From positions 62,001 to 126,000 of the forward strand of contig NZ_SUKF01000006.1 of NCBI RefSeq assembly GCF_005047655.1: a stretch of DNA of 64,000 nucleotides, written 5' to 3'. The position numbers and the translations under genes were made by a program. Of this stretch, positions 17,767 to 26,607 are shown piece after piece. The notes below the pieces were generated by a model, which saw only the letters and a program-made list of their open reading frames with translations, was not told the DNA's origin and ran no database searches. Positions within the stretch are counted from its first letter, which is position 1, and every line of letters starts with the position of its first letter. Origin of the DNA: Sinimarinibacterium arenosum. Its GTDB lineage: Bacteria > Pseudomonadota > Gammaproteobacteria > Nevskiales > Nevskiaceae.

Positions 17767-17946
17767 CGTCGGACTCCAGTGGTGATCAGCGCATCGCAAG
17801 CGGCAATGGCGCAGTGTAGCGCGGCGCGGCTGAACGGCAGCTGACATCCGGTGCGGAATGCGATGGCAGTCCTTGCGACCGAGGTCCGAACGATGGCGCA
17901 ATCTTTCCGACAGCAACACCGTGACTGTCCATCGCGTCGACGGGCA

Positions 17947-18396
17947 CTAGCCGGAGATGCCGAGCTCCTGCTCGACGGCCAGGCGCGTCTGTACGAAATC
18001 GACATGGCTGATATACAGCAGCTCGGCAAGCTGGCGCACGCGCGCCTCTTCGTACGGATCAAGCTTACCGTCAGCGTAGGCGACACGCCACAACCACTCA
18101 ATCAGCTCACGTCGCTCCGCCGGCTGCAGCTCGTCATTCAGGGTCCGCAGGAACCCGTGCAACGAAACGCTACGCTCGGATTCGGCAAATGCACGCGCGA
18201 CCAGCGCCTGACTTTCCTCATCATTCAGTCCCAGCTGGGACACCAGCATCTGCCGGACGGCATCGCGCTCGACGCACTGGGTATCGAAGTCGGCGCGTGC
18301 GGTCTCTGCGAGCAGTACGGCCATCGCCAACGGCCGCCGCATCCGGTCCGGTGCGGCTGTTTCGGTGCGAAACCAGCGCGAGAGTTTATCCAGCAT
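17947..18396 (-). CDS. TerB-family protein
   Basis: A 149-residue all-helical protein of the TerB/DjlA-N type. Diagnostic features are AMAVLLAETARADFD near the N-terminus and the paired acidic motif WRVAYADGKLDPYEE towards the end, which in TerB and DjlA-like domains binds metal. There is no signal peptide, so it is cytoplasmic or membrane-peripheral. It starts 7 bases after the outer-membrane protein stop, so they are probably co-transcribed. No other ter genes are present; a tellurite role should not be assumed. Confidence 0.8.
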   Translation of the reverse strand: MLDKLSRWFRTETAAPDRMRRPLAMAVLLAETARADFDTQCVERDAVRQMLVSQLGLNDEESQALVARAFAESERSVSLHGFLRTLNDELQPAERRELIEWLWRVAYADGKLDPYEEARVRQLAELLYISHVDFVQTRLAVEQELGISG

Positions 18397-18403
18397 CAGC
18401 GCA

Positions 18404-19150
18404 TCAGAAAGAGAAACCGAGCCTCAGGGAATAACCGTTGTTATCTCCTTGACGCTCATACTCGGGAGTGAGTTCCAAAATCGCCAGCGTCACGCGCAAT
18501 CCGACATAGATCCGCTCATGATCGACATCGACCTTGCGCAGATTGAACGGCGCCTCGGTCACCGTGCCCTGGGGTGTCGCGGTCGACCAGACATAACCGG
18601 CGCCGATGTATGGCGTCAGGAAAGTAAAGCCTTTGGAAAGCGCCATATCGACGCTGTAGGCTTCGTAGTCGAAGTCATCGATGCCACTGGTGGCGGTATA
18701 TGCGCCACGTACCGCCAGCGCGGGCTCGGCAACGCCCCCTTCGAGAATCGCGTAGCGCAGTTCGGCACCGAAGGCCGAGACGCTGGTGTCCGGCACCGCG
18801 GTGTAGAACGCACCGACATCGAAGCCGAACGGCAGTCCTTTGCTGACGACCACCCCGGCCATGCCCACGAAATCGACATTCGTTCCGGTCAGCTGCTTCC
18901 AGTCGCTCTTGTTTTCAACCGGCGTGTAATTGACGAAGGCGCCGATACCGAAACCCAGCAGGCCAGTCGACTCCGCAGGCGCAAGCGCCTTGTAGTTCAG
19001 CGCGGCGCTGATGTCCTCCACCGCCCCTTCAAACGCGCTCTGACAGGTCACACCACAGTCTGGCGCCACACTGAACTCAGTGCTGGCGAATGCGGCAGGC
19101 GCAAACGTGGTGGCAGCAAGCAGCGCGACGGCAGTCGGCAGACGACGCAT
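18404..19150 (-). CDS. Outer-membrane beta-barrel protein
   Basis: About 248 residues from the ATG at 19150. A cleavable signal peptide is clear (MRRLPTAVALLAA, cleavage after AFA). The mature protein has alternating beta-strand patterns, for example GLLGFGIGAFVNYTP, FDVGAFYTAV, FLTPYIGAGYVW and IYVGLRVTLAILELTPEY, and ends in Phe (LRLGFSF), the BAM recognition signal. Two Cys (CGVTC) lie close together just after the signal peptide and could form a disulfide. No family is identified beyond a small barrel similar in size to OmpW. It precedes TerB by 7 bases. Confidence 0.75.
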   Translation of the reverse strand: MRRLPTAVALLAATTFAPAAFASTEFSVAPDCGVTCQSAFEGAVEDISAALNYKALAPAESTGLLGFGIGAFVNYTPVENKSDWKQLTGTNVDFVGMAGVVVSKGLPFGFDVGAFYTAVPDTSVSAFGAELRYAILEGGVAEPALAVRGAYTATSGIDDFDYEAYSVDMALSKGFTFLTPYIGAGYVWSTATPQGTVTEAPFNLRKVDVDHERIYVGLRVTLAILELTPEYERQGDNNGYSLRLGFSF

Positions 19151-19208
19151 GAGGTTCTCCAGATTTTGTAGTGTGCGCCGCAGAATACCAGACGCACTCG
19201 CCCTCCGA

Positions 19209-19850
19209 TCAGGGAGACGATGCCGCCGCCGGCACATGGGGCAACCACGCGAAAGCAGCGTATCCAGCTTCGGCACTGCCCGGAACATCGTCGCAATCCG
19301 TCATCACCGCGAGAGCATCCGCATGATCCAGATCTTCACCGAACGCGATTCGAAAATCCGCTCGCACATCACGGGTCTGCTCGACCCAGCGGCCGACATC
19401 AGCGCTGCCACTATGTGCCACGAATATATGCGCGTGATCTGTGTATGGATTCGGCCAGTGTGCACCCACCCTCTCAGAAGCGCTCCAGACGTAGACCACT
19501 GATCGCGTGCGCCACCAGGCCCAGCCACCGTCGCGGATTACGTAGACTCGCAGCGGAAAATCATCACCAGCACGACTGCGCTCATCGCGCGCGACATAAA
19601 CGCGATCGGTACGCCAGCGCCAACGCAGCCGGGGTGTTGCACGCAGATCCACGCCGACCCTCCGCACCAGTCCTGACGCCGAAGCCTGGCAGTGCGCATC
19701 AATCACCAGCGCATCCCCTTCTCCTTCGACGGCATAGCGGGTTGGCGCCTTGCCATCGAAGGACTGCGGCACCCAATCATCGACGCGGCCGGCATCGCCC
19801 GCGGTTGCGAGCGATAGCAGCAGTCCGAATACCGCGCTACGCGTGGACAT
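19209..19850 (-). CDS. DUF3047 secreted protein
   Basis: About 213 residues from the ATG at 19850 (MSTRSAVFG), which overlaps the end of the upstream hydrolase by 14 bases. A signal peptide of about 28 residues precedes DDWVPQSFDGKAPTRYAV. Conserved DUF3047 features are LRWRWRTD, DDFPLRVYV, VVYVWSAS and the C-terminal GEDLDHADALAVMTDCDDVPG with EAGYAAFAW. The function of the family is unknown; the fold is probably a secreted beta-sandwich. The overlap with the hydrolase suggests co-expression. Confidence 0.75.
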   Translation of the reverse strand: MSTRSAVFGLLLSLATAGDAGRVDDWVPQSFDGKAPTRYAVEGEGDALVIDAHCQASASGLVRRVGVDLRATPRLRWRWRTDRVYVARDERSRAGDDFPLRVYVIRDGGWAWWRTRSVVYVWSASERVGAHWPNPYTDHAHIFVAHSGSADVGRWVEQTRDVRADFRIAFGEDLDHADALAVMTDCDDVPGSAEAGYAAFAWLPHVPAAASSP

Positions 19851-20499
19851 TCCGTTGCAGAAACTCCAGCACAATCCCACCCAGGTCTGCCAGGCGCCCG
19901 TGAAAGAAGTGCCCTACACCGTCCAGAGTCACCAACTCCGGCGGCGGGACATAGCGGTCAAGAATGGCGTGAGTCTGACGATAGTCGACCACCTCATCGT
20001 CGATGCCGTGCACGACCAGCCACGGACACTCCGGTCGCGGCGGCGGCGGCGCATCGTCGAAATACTTGCCAAAGGGAGGCGCGATACTGACCTGCGCCAC
20101 CGGCCGCACCGTCGCTGCCGCACGCACGCTGACCCAGGCACCGAAGGAAAAGCCCGCAAGCACCACGCGCGCACCAGGCAACTGCTGGCGCATCCAATCC
20201 ACGAGAAATTCGACGTCGCCGGTCTCGCCGCGACCATTGTCGTGAGCCCCCTCGCTGCGTCCCACGCCGCGAAAATTGAAACGCAACGCATACAACCCCG
20301 CCTTCTGCGCACAGGACGCCAAGGTATAGGTCACCTTGTTGCTGAGCGCGCCGCCAAATAACGGATGCGGATGACAGATCAGCGCGAAGCCCGCGGGCGC
20401 CAGCGGTTCGCGCGGCGCCGACAGGATGGCTTCGATTTGGCCCACAGGCCCCGGGATCAGCAGCTCTTTGGACTGCCCCGGTAGCGGCAGAGAATTCAC
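19837..20499 (-). CDS. Alpha/beta hydrolase
   Basis: A 220-residue protein of the short alpha/beta hydrolase group (YsgA/YtqA-like, related to dienelactone-hydrolase-type enzymes). The oxyanion loop is CHPHPLFGG, the nucleophile elbow GFSFGAW, the acid VHGIDDEVV and the catalytic histidine GVGHFFHGR. RFNFRGVGRSEG is also typical. It lacks a signal peptide, so it is cytoplasmic. It is the first gene of the minus-strand set running to the EipA-like lipoprotein. Substrate unknown; homologues are often just called alpha/beta hydrolase. Confidence 0.85.
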   Translation of the reverse strand: MNSLPLPGQSKELLIPGPVGQIEAILSAPREPLAPAGFALICHPHPLFGGALSNKVTYTLASCAQKAGLYALRFNFRGVGRSEGAHDNGRGETGDVEFLVDWMRQQLPGARVVLAGFSFGAWVSVRAAATVRPVAQVSIAPPFGKYFDDAPPPPRPECPWLVVHGIDDEVVDYRQTHAILDRYVPPPELVTLDGVGHFFHGRLADLGGIVLEFLQRNVHA

Positions 20500-20632
20500 G
20501 CTCGCTCCTCAATGCGTTCACGACCAGCCATTGTGCCGCAAGCGCGCACAGCAGGCGGCGTGCTTGCGGGCAGCCTGCCTGCTGCCTATAGTCCGGCGCG
20601 AGGGACTCAAACCATCGTGACCGGGGGACACC

Positions 20633-21055
20633 ATGAAAAAAATCGCGCTGGCCGCAGGCTTGGCCGTATTTGTCGCAGCCGCAACCAAACCAGCGACCGC
20701 GGCTGATCCGCTGGACCGTTCGCCTGAATTCCGCAGCTATGTGCAGTTCCAGTTCGGCGGAGAAACACCTGCGCTGGATTCACTGCATTACGGCTTGCGC
20801 GTCGACCACGACGCCCGGATCTCGGACCAGCCAATGCCCGCGATCGCACAGCTGGATTTTGGAATCCGCGGCTTCTCGATGGCGAGCGTCAACGGCATGC
20901 CGTTTGCCCGCAGCGTCAGCCTGCAGCAGAACGACGGCTACGAGGAAACCCGCTGGACCGCGATTGACTGGGGTCTGCTGGCAGTCGGCATTGCGGGGCT
21001 GGGCTACATCGTCTACGAAGTTTCCGACAGCAACGACGTTTCGCCTGATCCCTGA
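20633..21055 (+). CDS. Hypothetical exported protein with C-terminal membrane segment
   Basis: A 140-residue protein with GGGGGA about 5 bases before the ATG. The N-terminus is a signal peptide (MKKIALAAGLAVFVAAA, cleavage near TAA). The middle part is soluble and beta-rich (RSYVQFQFGG, LDSLHYGLRVDH, AQLDFGIRGFSM). The C-terminus carries one hydrophobic helix, WGLLAVGIAGLGYIVYEV, followed by an acidic tail. No family is recognised. A hairpin follows 85 bases downstream. It stands alone between the divergent hydrolase and the HTTM gene. Confidence 0.7.
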   Translation: MKKIALAAGLAVFVAAATKPATAADPLDRSPEFRSYVQFQFGGETPALDSLHYGLRVDHDARISDQPMPAIAQLDFGIRGFSMASVNGMPFARSVSLQQNDGYEETRWTAIDWGLLAVGIAGLGYIVYEVSDSNDVSPDP

Positions 21056-21139
21056 TTCGATGCGGCTACGACGCGTAGCCGAGAGCGCATTCGTGGCACG
21101 GTCCACATTCGCCGCGCAATGATCGGACAATTCCACTTC

Positions 21140-21160
21140 AGGGGAGCCATGCGCTCCCCT
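21140..21160 (+). terminator. Hairpin terminator after the exported protein gene
   Basis: AGGGGAGC pairs with GCTCCCCT around a 5-base loop. The T-tract is weak (TATTATGTG). It separates the gene ending at 21055 from the HTTM gene. Confidence 0.55.
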
Positions 21161-21204
21161 TATTATGTGTGTGCCTCATCTGGGCCCCACCCAAGCCACC
21201 GATC

Positions 21205-23031
21205 ATGGACCTGAGCTCCCGCTTCCCGCGCCTGACCGAAACCTTTGATGTCGATCTCCGCTCGCTGGCGCTGCTGCGCGCGACCTTGGGAGCGGTCCTG
21301 CTGTTCTCGCTGCTTTCGTCACTCGGCGATGCTGCCGTGTGGTGGAGCGATGCCGGCGTATTGCCACGTGCCGCATTGGTAGCCGATCCCACGCCGTTCC
21401 GGTTTTCACTGCATCTGGCCAATGGCCAGCCCTGGTTCATCGCAGCACTTCTGACCGTGCAGCTCCTGCTCGCGCTGATGTTCACCCTCGGTTCGCACAC
21501 GCGAACCGCCGGTGCATTGTCATTCCTGCTATGGGTATCGCTGTTGAACCGGAACCCGATGCTCGACGGCACCGGCGAACTGCTGATGGCCTGTCTGCTG
21601 TTCTGGTCAATGTTTCTGCCGATGAGCGCACGCTGGTCGATTGACGCTGCGCTGGCATCGGAGCCCCCGCCGCAGGCGCTGATTCATCGCTCACCTGCCG
21701 CGGCAATGCTGTTGCTGCAGGTTTTGATCGTCTATCTCTGCACGGCACTGTTGCAGACCGGCTCGGTGTGGAGCACGCATCAGGCACTGACCCAACTGCT
21801 ATCGCTGGATCATCAGGTCACCGCGCTCGGCGCATGGATGTCACAGTGGCATACGTTCAACTCGCTGCTCAGCCAGGCGATCGGCGTCGCGCAATTGCTG
21901 GCACCGCTGCTGATCCTGCTCTCAGGCCTGCATCGCGGCTTGCGTCTGGCCGGCATCCTCGCGCTGGCGTTGCTGCAATTCGGAGCAATCGTCTGCCTGC
22001 AGCTGGGCATGCTGCCGTGGTTGGCATTGTTCGCCCTCGCCGTCTTCGTCGAGGGCTGGATCTGGGACGCGATGCAACAGCGCCACCTGCGGAAAAATCC
22101 GGGCCCATTGACTGTCTACTACGACAAGGATTGCCGTTTCTGCGAAACCATGTGCCTGCTGATGCGTGAGTTCTTGATCCTGCCGCAGGCAAACATTCTC
22201 CCGGCGCAGGACAGCGCGCGGGCACGCACGCTGATGGAGGCAAACAATTCCTGGGTCGTGATTGATGCCGATGAACAGGCCTATCTGAAATGGGCCGCGT
22301 TCACGATCCTGTTGCGACGTTCTCCCTTGCTCGGCTGGCTGTGGCCACTCGCGAAATGGTCTGCGCTGGACGCACCAGGCGATCGTCTCTACGCCTTTGT
22401 TGTACGACAGCGCGCGCGGATCGCGGGGCTGTCCTTGCCCTTGCTGCCACCTCGCAGCATCCGCTGGGACAATGGCATCCTGCGCCAACGTCTGGCCCTG
22501 GCAGCCGGTGTGTTGATGCTGGGCGGGGCTCTGACCACCTTCGGCGCGCTGCCATCCGCCATCGCGGCAGTCCTGAATCCTGCGCTGTCGATGCTGCACC
22601 TGGAGCAGGAATGGACGTTGTTTGCCCCGTCACCGCCGGAAGTCAGCGGCTGGCTGGTCGTGAGCGGACGGCGCGCGGATGGTCGCGAGGTCGATGTATT
22701 GCATCCCGAGCGTGAGGCACCGAGCTTTGAGCCACCCCCGGCTTCCGATCTTGCAGCCCCCGATCTGCGCTGGCGCACCTACCACGACCGCCTGCGCGAT
22801 CCGGACCATGCAACGCAGCGCGCCTTGTACGCAGGCTATCTGTGCGCGCGCTGGAATGGCGGCGCGTCCAGCGACGCCGACAATTCCACTCAGCGCGCGC
22901 AACGTCTGGTTTCGATCAAGATGATCTACATGCTGCAGTACCCGGCCGCCGCCAATTCGAATTCGCGCATCGAGCAGCAGATCCTGTGGCGTCAGGGCTG
23001 CGATCCCGCCGCGGATCCGGGCACTGCATGA
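21205..23031 (+). CDS. HTTM membrane protein fused to a DCC-family thiol-disulfide domain
   Basis: About 608 residues from the ATG at 21205 (MDLSSRFPR). Residues 1-290 are a multi-helix HTTM module, the membrane fold shared with vitamin K-dependent gamma-carboxylase. At about 303 a DCC (DUF393) thioredoxin-like domain starts; its motif is YYDKDCRFCETM with C310 and C313. A further membrane helix (GVLMLGGALTTFGAL) is followed by a soluble tail with WTLFAPSPPEVSGW and ADGREVDVL. The active-site pair suggests redox chemistry next to a membrane module. The stop overlaps the tatD start (ATGA). Function is undefined for the family. Confidence 0.8.
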   Translation: MDLSSRFPRLTETFDVDLRSLALLRATLGAVLLFSLLSSLGDAAVWWSDAGVLPRAALVADPTPFRFSLHLANGQPWFIAALLTVQLLLALMFTLGSHTRTAGALSFLLWVSLLNRNPMLDGTGELLMACLLFWSMFLPMSARWSIDAALASEPPPQALIHRSPAAAMLLLQVLIVYLCTALLQTGSVWSTHQALTQLLSLDHQVTALGAWMSQWHTFNSLLSQAIGVAQLLAPLLILLSGLHRGLRLAGILALALLQFGAIVCLQLGMLPWLALFALAVFVEGWIWDAMQQRHLRKNPGPLTVYYDKDCRFCETMCLLMREFLILPQANILPAQDSARARTLMEANNSWVVIDADEQAYLKWAAFTILLRRSPLLGWLWPLAKWSALDAPGDRLYAFVVRQRARIAGLSLPLLPPRSIRWDNGILRQRLALAAGVLMLGGALTTFGALPSAIAAVLNPALSMLHLEQEWTLFAPSPPEVSGWLVVSGRRADGREVDVLHPEREAPSFEPPPASDLAAPDLRWRTYHDRLRDPDHATQRALYAGYLCARWNGGASSDADNSTQRAQRLVSIKMIYMLQYPAAANSNSRIEQQILWRQGCDPAADPGTA

Positions 23032-23852
23032 GCCCTGATCCGCACCGCGACGATGTCTCCGGCATGGTCGACATCGGCGCCAACCTTGCGCATGACAGCT
23101 TTGACGCCGACCGCGATGCGGTACTGGAGCGCGCGCAACAAGCCGGCGTCGCGCAGATCGTCATCACCGGCAGCTGCGCCGACAGCAACCGGCGCGTGCT
23201 GACACTCGCGCGGCAGCATCCGGCGCAACTGTTTGCAACGGCTGGCCTGCATCCCCATCACGCCAGCGACTGGGACCGCGAACTCGCCGACCAGCTGCGT
23301 GAACTGGCTGCTGATCCGCAGCTGGTGTCCCTGGGTGAATGCGGTCTCGACTATTTCCGCGATCTGTCACCGCGCGGCGACCAGCGCCGTGCCTTCATCG
23401 AGCAGCTGCAGATTGCGATCACGACGGGCAAGCCGGTATTTCTGCATCAGCGCGATGCCCACGCGGACTTCCACGCCATTCTGCGCGAACATCGCAGTGC
23501 GCTGAGTCATGTCGTGGTGCACTGTTTCACCGACACCCAGGCAGCGCTCGAGGACTACCTGGCTCTGGACTGCCACATCGGCATCACCGGCTGGATCTGC
23601 GATGAGCGCCGCGGACAGCACCTGATCGATGCCGTCGGCATCATTCCGGAATCGCGTCTGATGATCGAGACCGACGCGCCGTATCTGCTGCCGCGCACCG
23701 CCCCCAAGGCCAGTCACCGCCGCAACGAACCTGGCAATCTGATCTGGGTGGCGCGCGCGATCGCCGCGGCGACTCAGCGTTCGGTCGAAGACGTCGCGCT
23801 GGCCACGGCGGCCACCGCACGAGCGTTTTTCGGCCTGTCGGCGCCCACCTGA
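23028..23852 (+). CDS. tatD: TatD-family metal-dependent hydrolase
   Basis: About 274 residues from the ATG at 23028, which overlaps the HTTM stop as ATGA. TatD enzymes are metal-dependent 3'-5' exonucleases with a TIM barrel. Metal-site features are present: MVDIGANL (family usually has the metal-binding DxH or DIGANL form of TatD proper), TAGLHPHHA, SLGECGLDY, FLHQRDAH, VVHCFTD and IETDAPYL. The DIGANL start points to TatD itself rather than YcfH or YjjV. The 3' end overlaps the convergent PAP2 gene by 79 bp. No tatABC genes are nearby. Confidence 0.9.
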   Translation: MSPDPHRDDVSGMVDIGANLAHDSFDADRDAVLERAQQAGVAQIVITGSCADSNRRVLTLARQHPAQLFATAGLHPHHASDWDRELADQLRELAADPQLVSLGECGLDYFRDLSPRGDQRRAFIEQLQIAITTGKPVFLHQRDAHADFHAILREHRSALSHVVVHCFTDTQAALEDYLALDCHIGITGWICDERRGQHLIDAVGIIPESRLMIETDAPYLLPRTAPKASHRRNEPGNLIWVARAIAAATQRSVEDVALATAATARAFFGLSAPT

Positions 23853-24550
23853 GGTTGGGGCGTTCGGGCTGGCCTGTGCAGAAATGGCGCCAACCACGCC
23901 GCACAGACCCAGGCGATCGCGGCCGACGTCAGATCATGTGACACGAAGTGCGCACCGCGCGCCCATTGCGTCAGCGCGAATCCGAACCCAACCGCCGCAG
24001 CGGCTACCAGCACTTTGCCGGCATCGCGCGGACGCCAGCGACGCGCAACGAAATACAACGCCAGCAGGCTGAATCCACCGGAGGAATGCCCTCCAGGAAA
24101 ACAGTGCCCCGGCTTCTTGCCGCTCACCGTGCCGTAGACCAGCAACAGTGTCGGCTGCTGCCCACCATAGCGGTCAAGACTCCAGGGACAATCCTTGTCG
24201 ACGGCCTGTTTGATCACTGCCACGGAGCCCGTGGTCAGCGCCAGCGCTGCCAGCAAATAGACCGCAGCGCGCCGCACAGCCCCACTGCGCACGATCGCCA
24301 GCAGCAGCAGAGCGATGGCAAAAATCCGGATCAGCCATGCGCCGCCATCGTGCAGCAGCTTCTGCGTCAGCCAGTGATGGGCCCACGGGAAACCGTGCAC
24401 CCCGTCGGCAAATCGGTCAGCCACCCACAGATCCAGGCCCGTCAGCTTGGCGAACAACGCCAGGGTCAGCAGGCTCAGTCCCGGTAGCAGCTTCAGAACG
24501 AAGCCGGGACCAGCGCGCTCAGGAATTGGGTGCCTGCTTGAAGAGTTCAT
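23774..24550 (-). CDS. PAP2-family membrane phosphatase
   Basis: About 258 residues from the ATG at 24550, which lies inside the end of the LTA-synthase-like gene (32-base overlap). The three PAP2 phosphatase motifs are present in order: KQAVDKDCPW (motif 1, with Cys-Pro in place of Arg-Pro), PGGHSSGG (motif 2) and ARGAHFVSHDL (motif 3, catalytic His). Five to six hydrophobic segments surround them. Such enzymes dephosphorylate lipid phosphates (LpxE, LpxT, PgpB types) on the periplasmic side. Overlap with the LTA-synthase-like gene suggests a shared lipid pathway. The C-terminal 26 codons are antisense to tatD. Confidence 0.85.
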   Translation of the reverse strand: MNSSSRHPIPERAGPGFVLKLLPGLSLLTLALFAKLTGLDLWVADRFADGVHGFPWAHHWLTQKLLHDGGAWLIRIFAIALLLLAIVRSGAVRRAAVYLLAALALTTGSVAVIKQAVDKDCPWSLDRYGGQQPTLLLVYGTVSGKKPGHCFPGGHSSGGFSLLALYFVARRWRPRDAGKVLVAAAAVGFGFALTQWARGAHFVSHDLTSAAIAWVCAAWLAPFLHRPARTPQPQVGADRPKNARAVAAVASATSSTER

Positions 24551-26480
24551 ACGCCAGCTGGAAGTAGGCCGTGGTAAGGTCCAACAGATCGGTATCCGGC
24601 GGCTGCGGCTCGAACACCTCCCCACCATGGCCACTGCGCGGGCCATCGTTGCGTACATAGCGCGTCACTTCCGCACGCTGATTCAGCCCCAGTATGGCCA
24701 TGCGACCATCGCGCAGCAGGGCAACATCGTGGTTGTGATTGAACAGCAGATTGCGCGGCTCCTGGTTCTCGTGCAGCACATCGACACCGAAGAACGGCGC
24801 CTCGTACTCCAGACCGAGCAGCCCCATGACAGTGGGCGCGATATCGATCTGACTGACCAGTCCGTCGTTCTGCTGCGGCGCAATCAGTCCAGGGGCATAG
24901 ATCAACAGCGGAATCTCGTAGCTGTGCAGCGGAATGTCGGCCGCTCCGTAAACGCGCGCGCCGTGATCGGCGACCACCACGAATACGGTATTGGAGAACC
25001 ATTCGTGCTGTTGGGCCTGTTTGAAGAACTGCCCGATCGCATAATCCGCATACTTCACACCCGCGGCGCGCCCGCCACCGCTGGATTTGATCCCGGGAAT
25101 GCCCTCGGGAAAGGTGTAGGGCTTGTGATTCGACGTGCTCATCACGATCGAGAAGAACGGCTTGCCTTCGGCGGCACGCGCGTCGTAGTAATCGATTGCA
25201 TGCGCAAACAGATCTTCGTCGCTGACGCCCCAGATATTGGCGAATTTCGGGTCCGGGATATCACGCCGATCGCTCAGCGCGAATCCATTGCCCCCGAAGT
25301 AGGCGTTCATGTTGTCGAACGTGCCGTAGCCGCCGTAAAGGAAGCTTGCGTGATAGCCGAGGCCACTCATGACCTCGCCCCAAGTCACGATGCCCTCATT
25401 GCCGGGGCGCTTGACGATGCTCTCGCTCGGGATCGGCGGGAACGACGCACTGATCGCCTCGAGTCCACGCACCGTGCGCGTGCCGGTGGCGTAGGCATGG
25501 GTGAACAACAAGCCCTGCTTCGACAAGGCATCGAATTCCGGCGTCAGTCCGCGCTCGTTTCCGAGGACGCCGACAAACTCCGCACCAAAAGACTCCTCGG
25601 CGATGACCACAACGTTGCGTTTGCCAAGCCCCTGCGCATTGCCCGGAAAGCGGCGCTCCAGACTTGGCGGCGTCGGCGACACGAACGTCTCACCCGAGCG
25701 CTCGAGGTCCGGACGCAAGCGCTGCCACAGGGCAACATCGTCGCCAGTGCGATAGTAGGTCTCGTAGTCGAGCTGATTGGTTCTTGCGGCGACAAAAAAC
25801 GAGGCCACGCCATTGGACGCCAGCTCGTTGGCCACCCGGTTGTCGAACGGCATCAACGCGTTGACCGGTATTGCAATCGCCAACACCACGACCACCGCAA
25901 CATGGATCAAGGCGATCAAACCGCGGTGCTGAAACGGGTGTGCCGACGGCTCAGCGTGGGCGGTTTCGCGCAACAGGGGCCACAACGCTCCGACCAGCAC
26001 CGCCGACGCCATGACCAGCCCCGCACTGATCAGTCCGACTGGATAAGTCTCCCGAATATTGCCGATGACCTCGGTCGGGTAGATCAGATAATCCACCGCC
26101 ACCAGGTTGAACCGGGCATTGAACTCTTCGAAAAAGAAATATTCGAGTCCGGCGATGTACAGCATCGAGAAAACCACGATGCCGACGGTCAGCATCAGCA
26201 GCGGCTTGCGCCGACCGCCGCCGAATATCCGCTGCGGCAACAGCCACAGGGCGATCGTCATCGGCAGGAACAGATAAGCCGCCTCAAGCAGATCGTTGAC
26301 CAGCCCCAGCGGCAGCGACTCCAGCAGACGCGACACCGGAACCTCGCCGGTCGCAAACAGGGCCCATAGCAGCACACGCAAGCCGGTCCCGATCGCCAGA
26401 TATACCGCCAGCAGCATGATCAGCACGCGATACCGGCCAACCCGCCAATTGATGGCCTGATTTGCTATTTCCTGATTCAC
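24519..26480 (-). CDS. LTA synthase/OpgB-like sulfatase-fold phosphotransferase
   Basis: A 653-residue protein with five N-terminal membrane segments (residues about 15-230) and a large periplasmic alkaline-phosphatase-type domain from about 290. Metal-site features: VVVIAEESFGAE (acidic ligand), TGTRTVRG with the probable nucleophile T334 or T336, VVADHGAR and MSTSNHKPY. Relatives move phosphoglycerol or phosphoethanolamine from phospholipids to a glycan. In a Gram-negative this would decorate an osmoregulated glucan or LPS rather than make lipoteichoic acid. It is co-translated with the PAP2 phosphatase. Confidence 0.85.
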   Translation of the reverse strand: MNQEIANQAINWRVGRYRVLIMLLAVYLAIGTGLRVLLWALFATGEVPVSRLLESLPLGLVNDLLEAAYLFLPMTIALWLLPQRIFGGGRRKPLLMLTVGIVVFSMLYIAGLEYFFFEEFNARFNLVAVDYLIYPTEVIGNIRETYPVGLISAGLVMASAVLVGALWPLLRETAHAEPSAHPFQHRGLIALIHVAVVVVLAIAIPVNALMPFDNRVANELASNGVASFFVAARTNQLDYETYYRTGDDVALWQRLRPDLERSGETFVSPTPPSLERRFPGNAQGLGKRNVVVIAEESFGAEFVGVLGNERGLTPEFDALSKQGLLFTHAYATGTRTVRGLEAISASFPPIPSESIVKRPGNEGIVTWGEVMSGLGYHASFLYGGYGTFDNMNAYFGGNGFALSDRRDIPDPKFANIWGVSDEDLFAHAIDYYDARAAEGKPFFSIVMSTSNHKPYTFPEGIPGIKSSGGGRAAGVKYADYAIGQFFKQAQQHEWFSNTVFVVVADHGARVYGAADIPLHSYEIPLLIYAPGLIAPQQNDGLVSQIDIAPTVMGLLGLEYEAPFFGVDVLHENQEPRNLLFNHNHDVALLRDGRMAILGLNQRAEVTRYVRNDGPRSGHGGEVFEPQPPDTDLLDLTTAYFQLAYELFKQAPNS

Positions 26481-26607
26481 TCGACCCGCCAGATTAATAA
26501 CTAATCCGTCAGTATCGAAAAACGCAGGTAAACGTTACGTCAAGGACGCCGATCGCCGGCCTGCCGCTGCCACCGTACTGCTGACAGGCAACGCCGCCCA
26601 ATCAGGG

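Noticed and set aside
17947-18396. A tellurite-resistance locus, suggested by TerB
   Set aside because: No terA, terC, terD or terZ nearby; TerB-type domains occur in many unrelated proteins.
24447-26369. A 640-codon open frame opposite the LTA-synthase-like gene
   Set aside because: Antisense shadow with Arg/Gln-rich composition; the minus strand carries all catalytic motifs.
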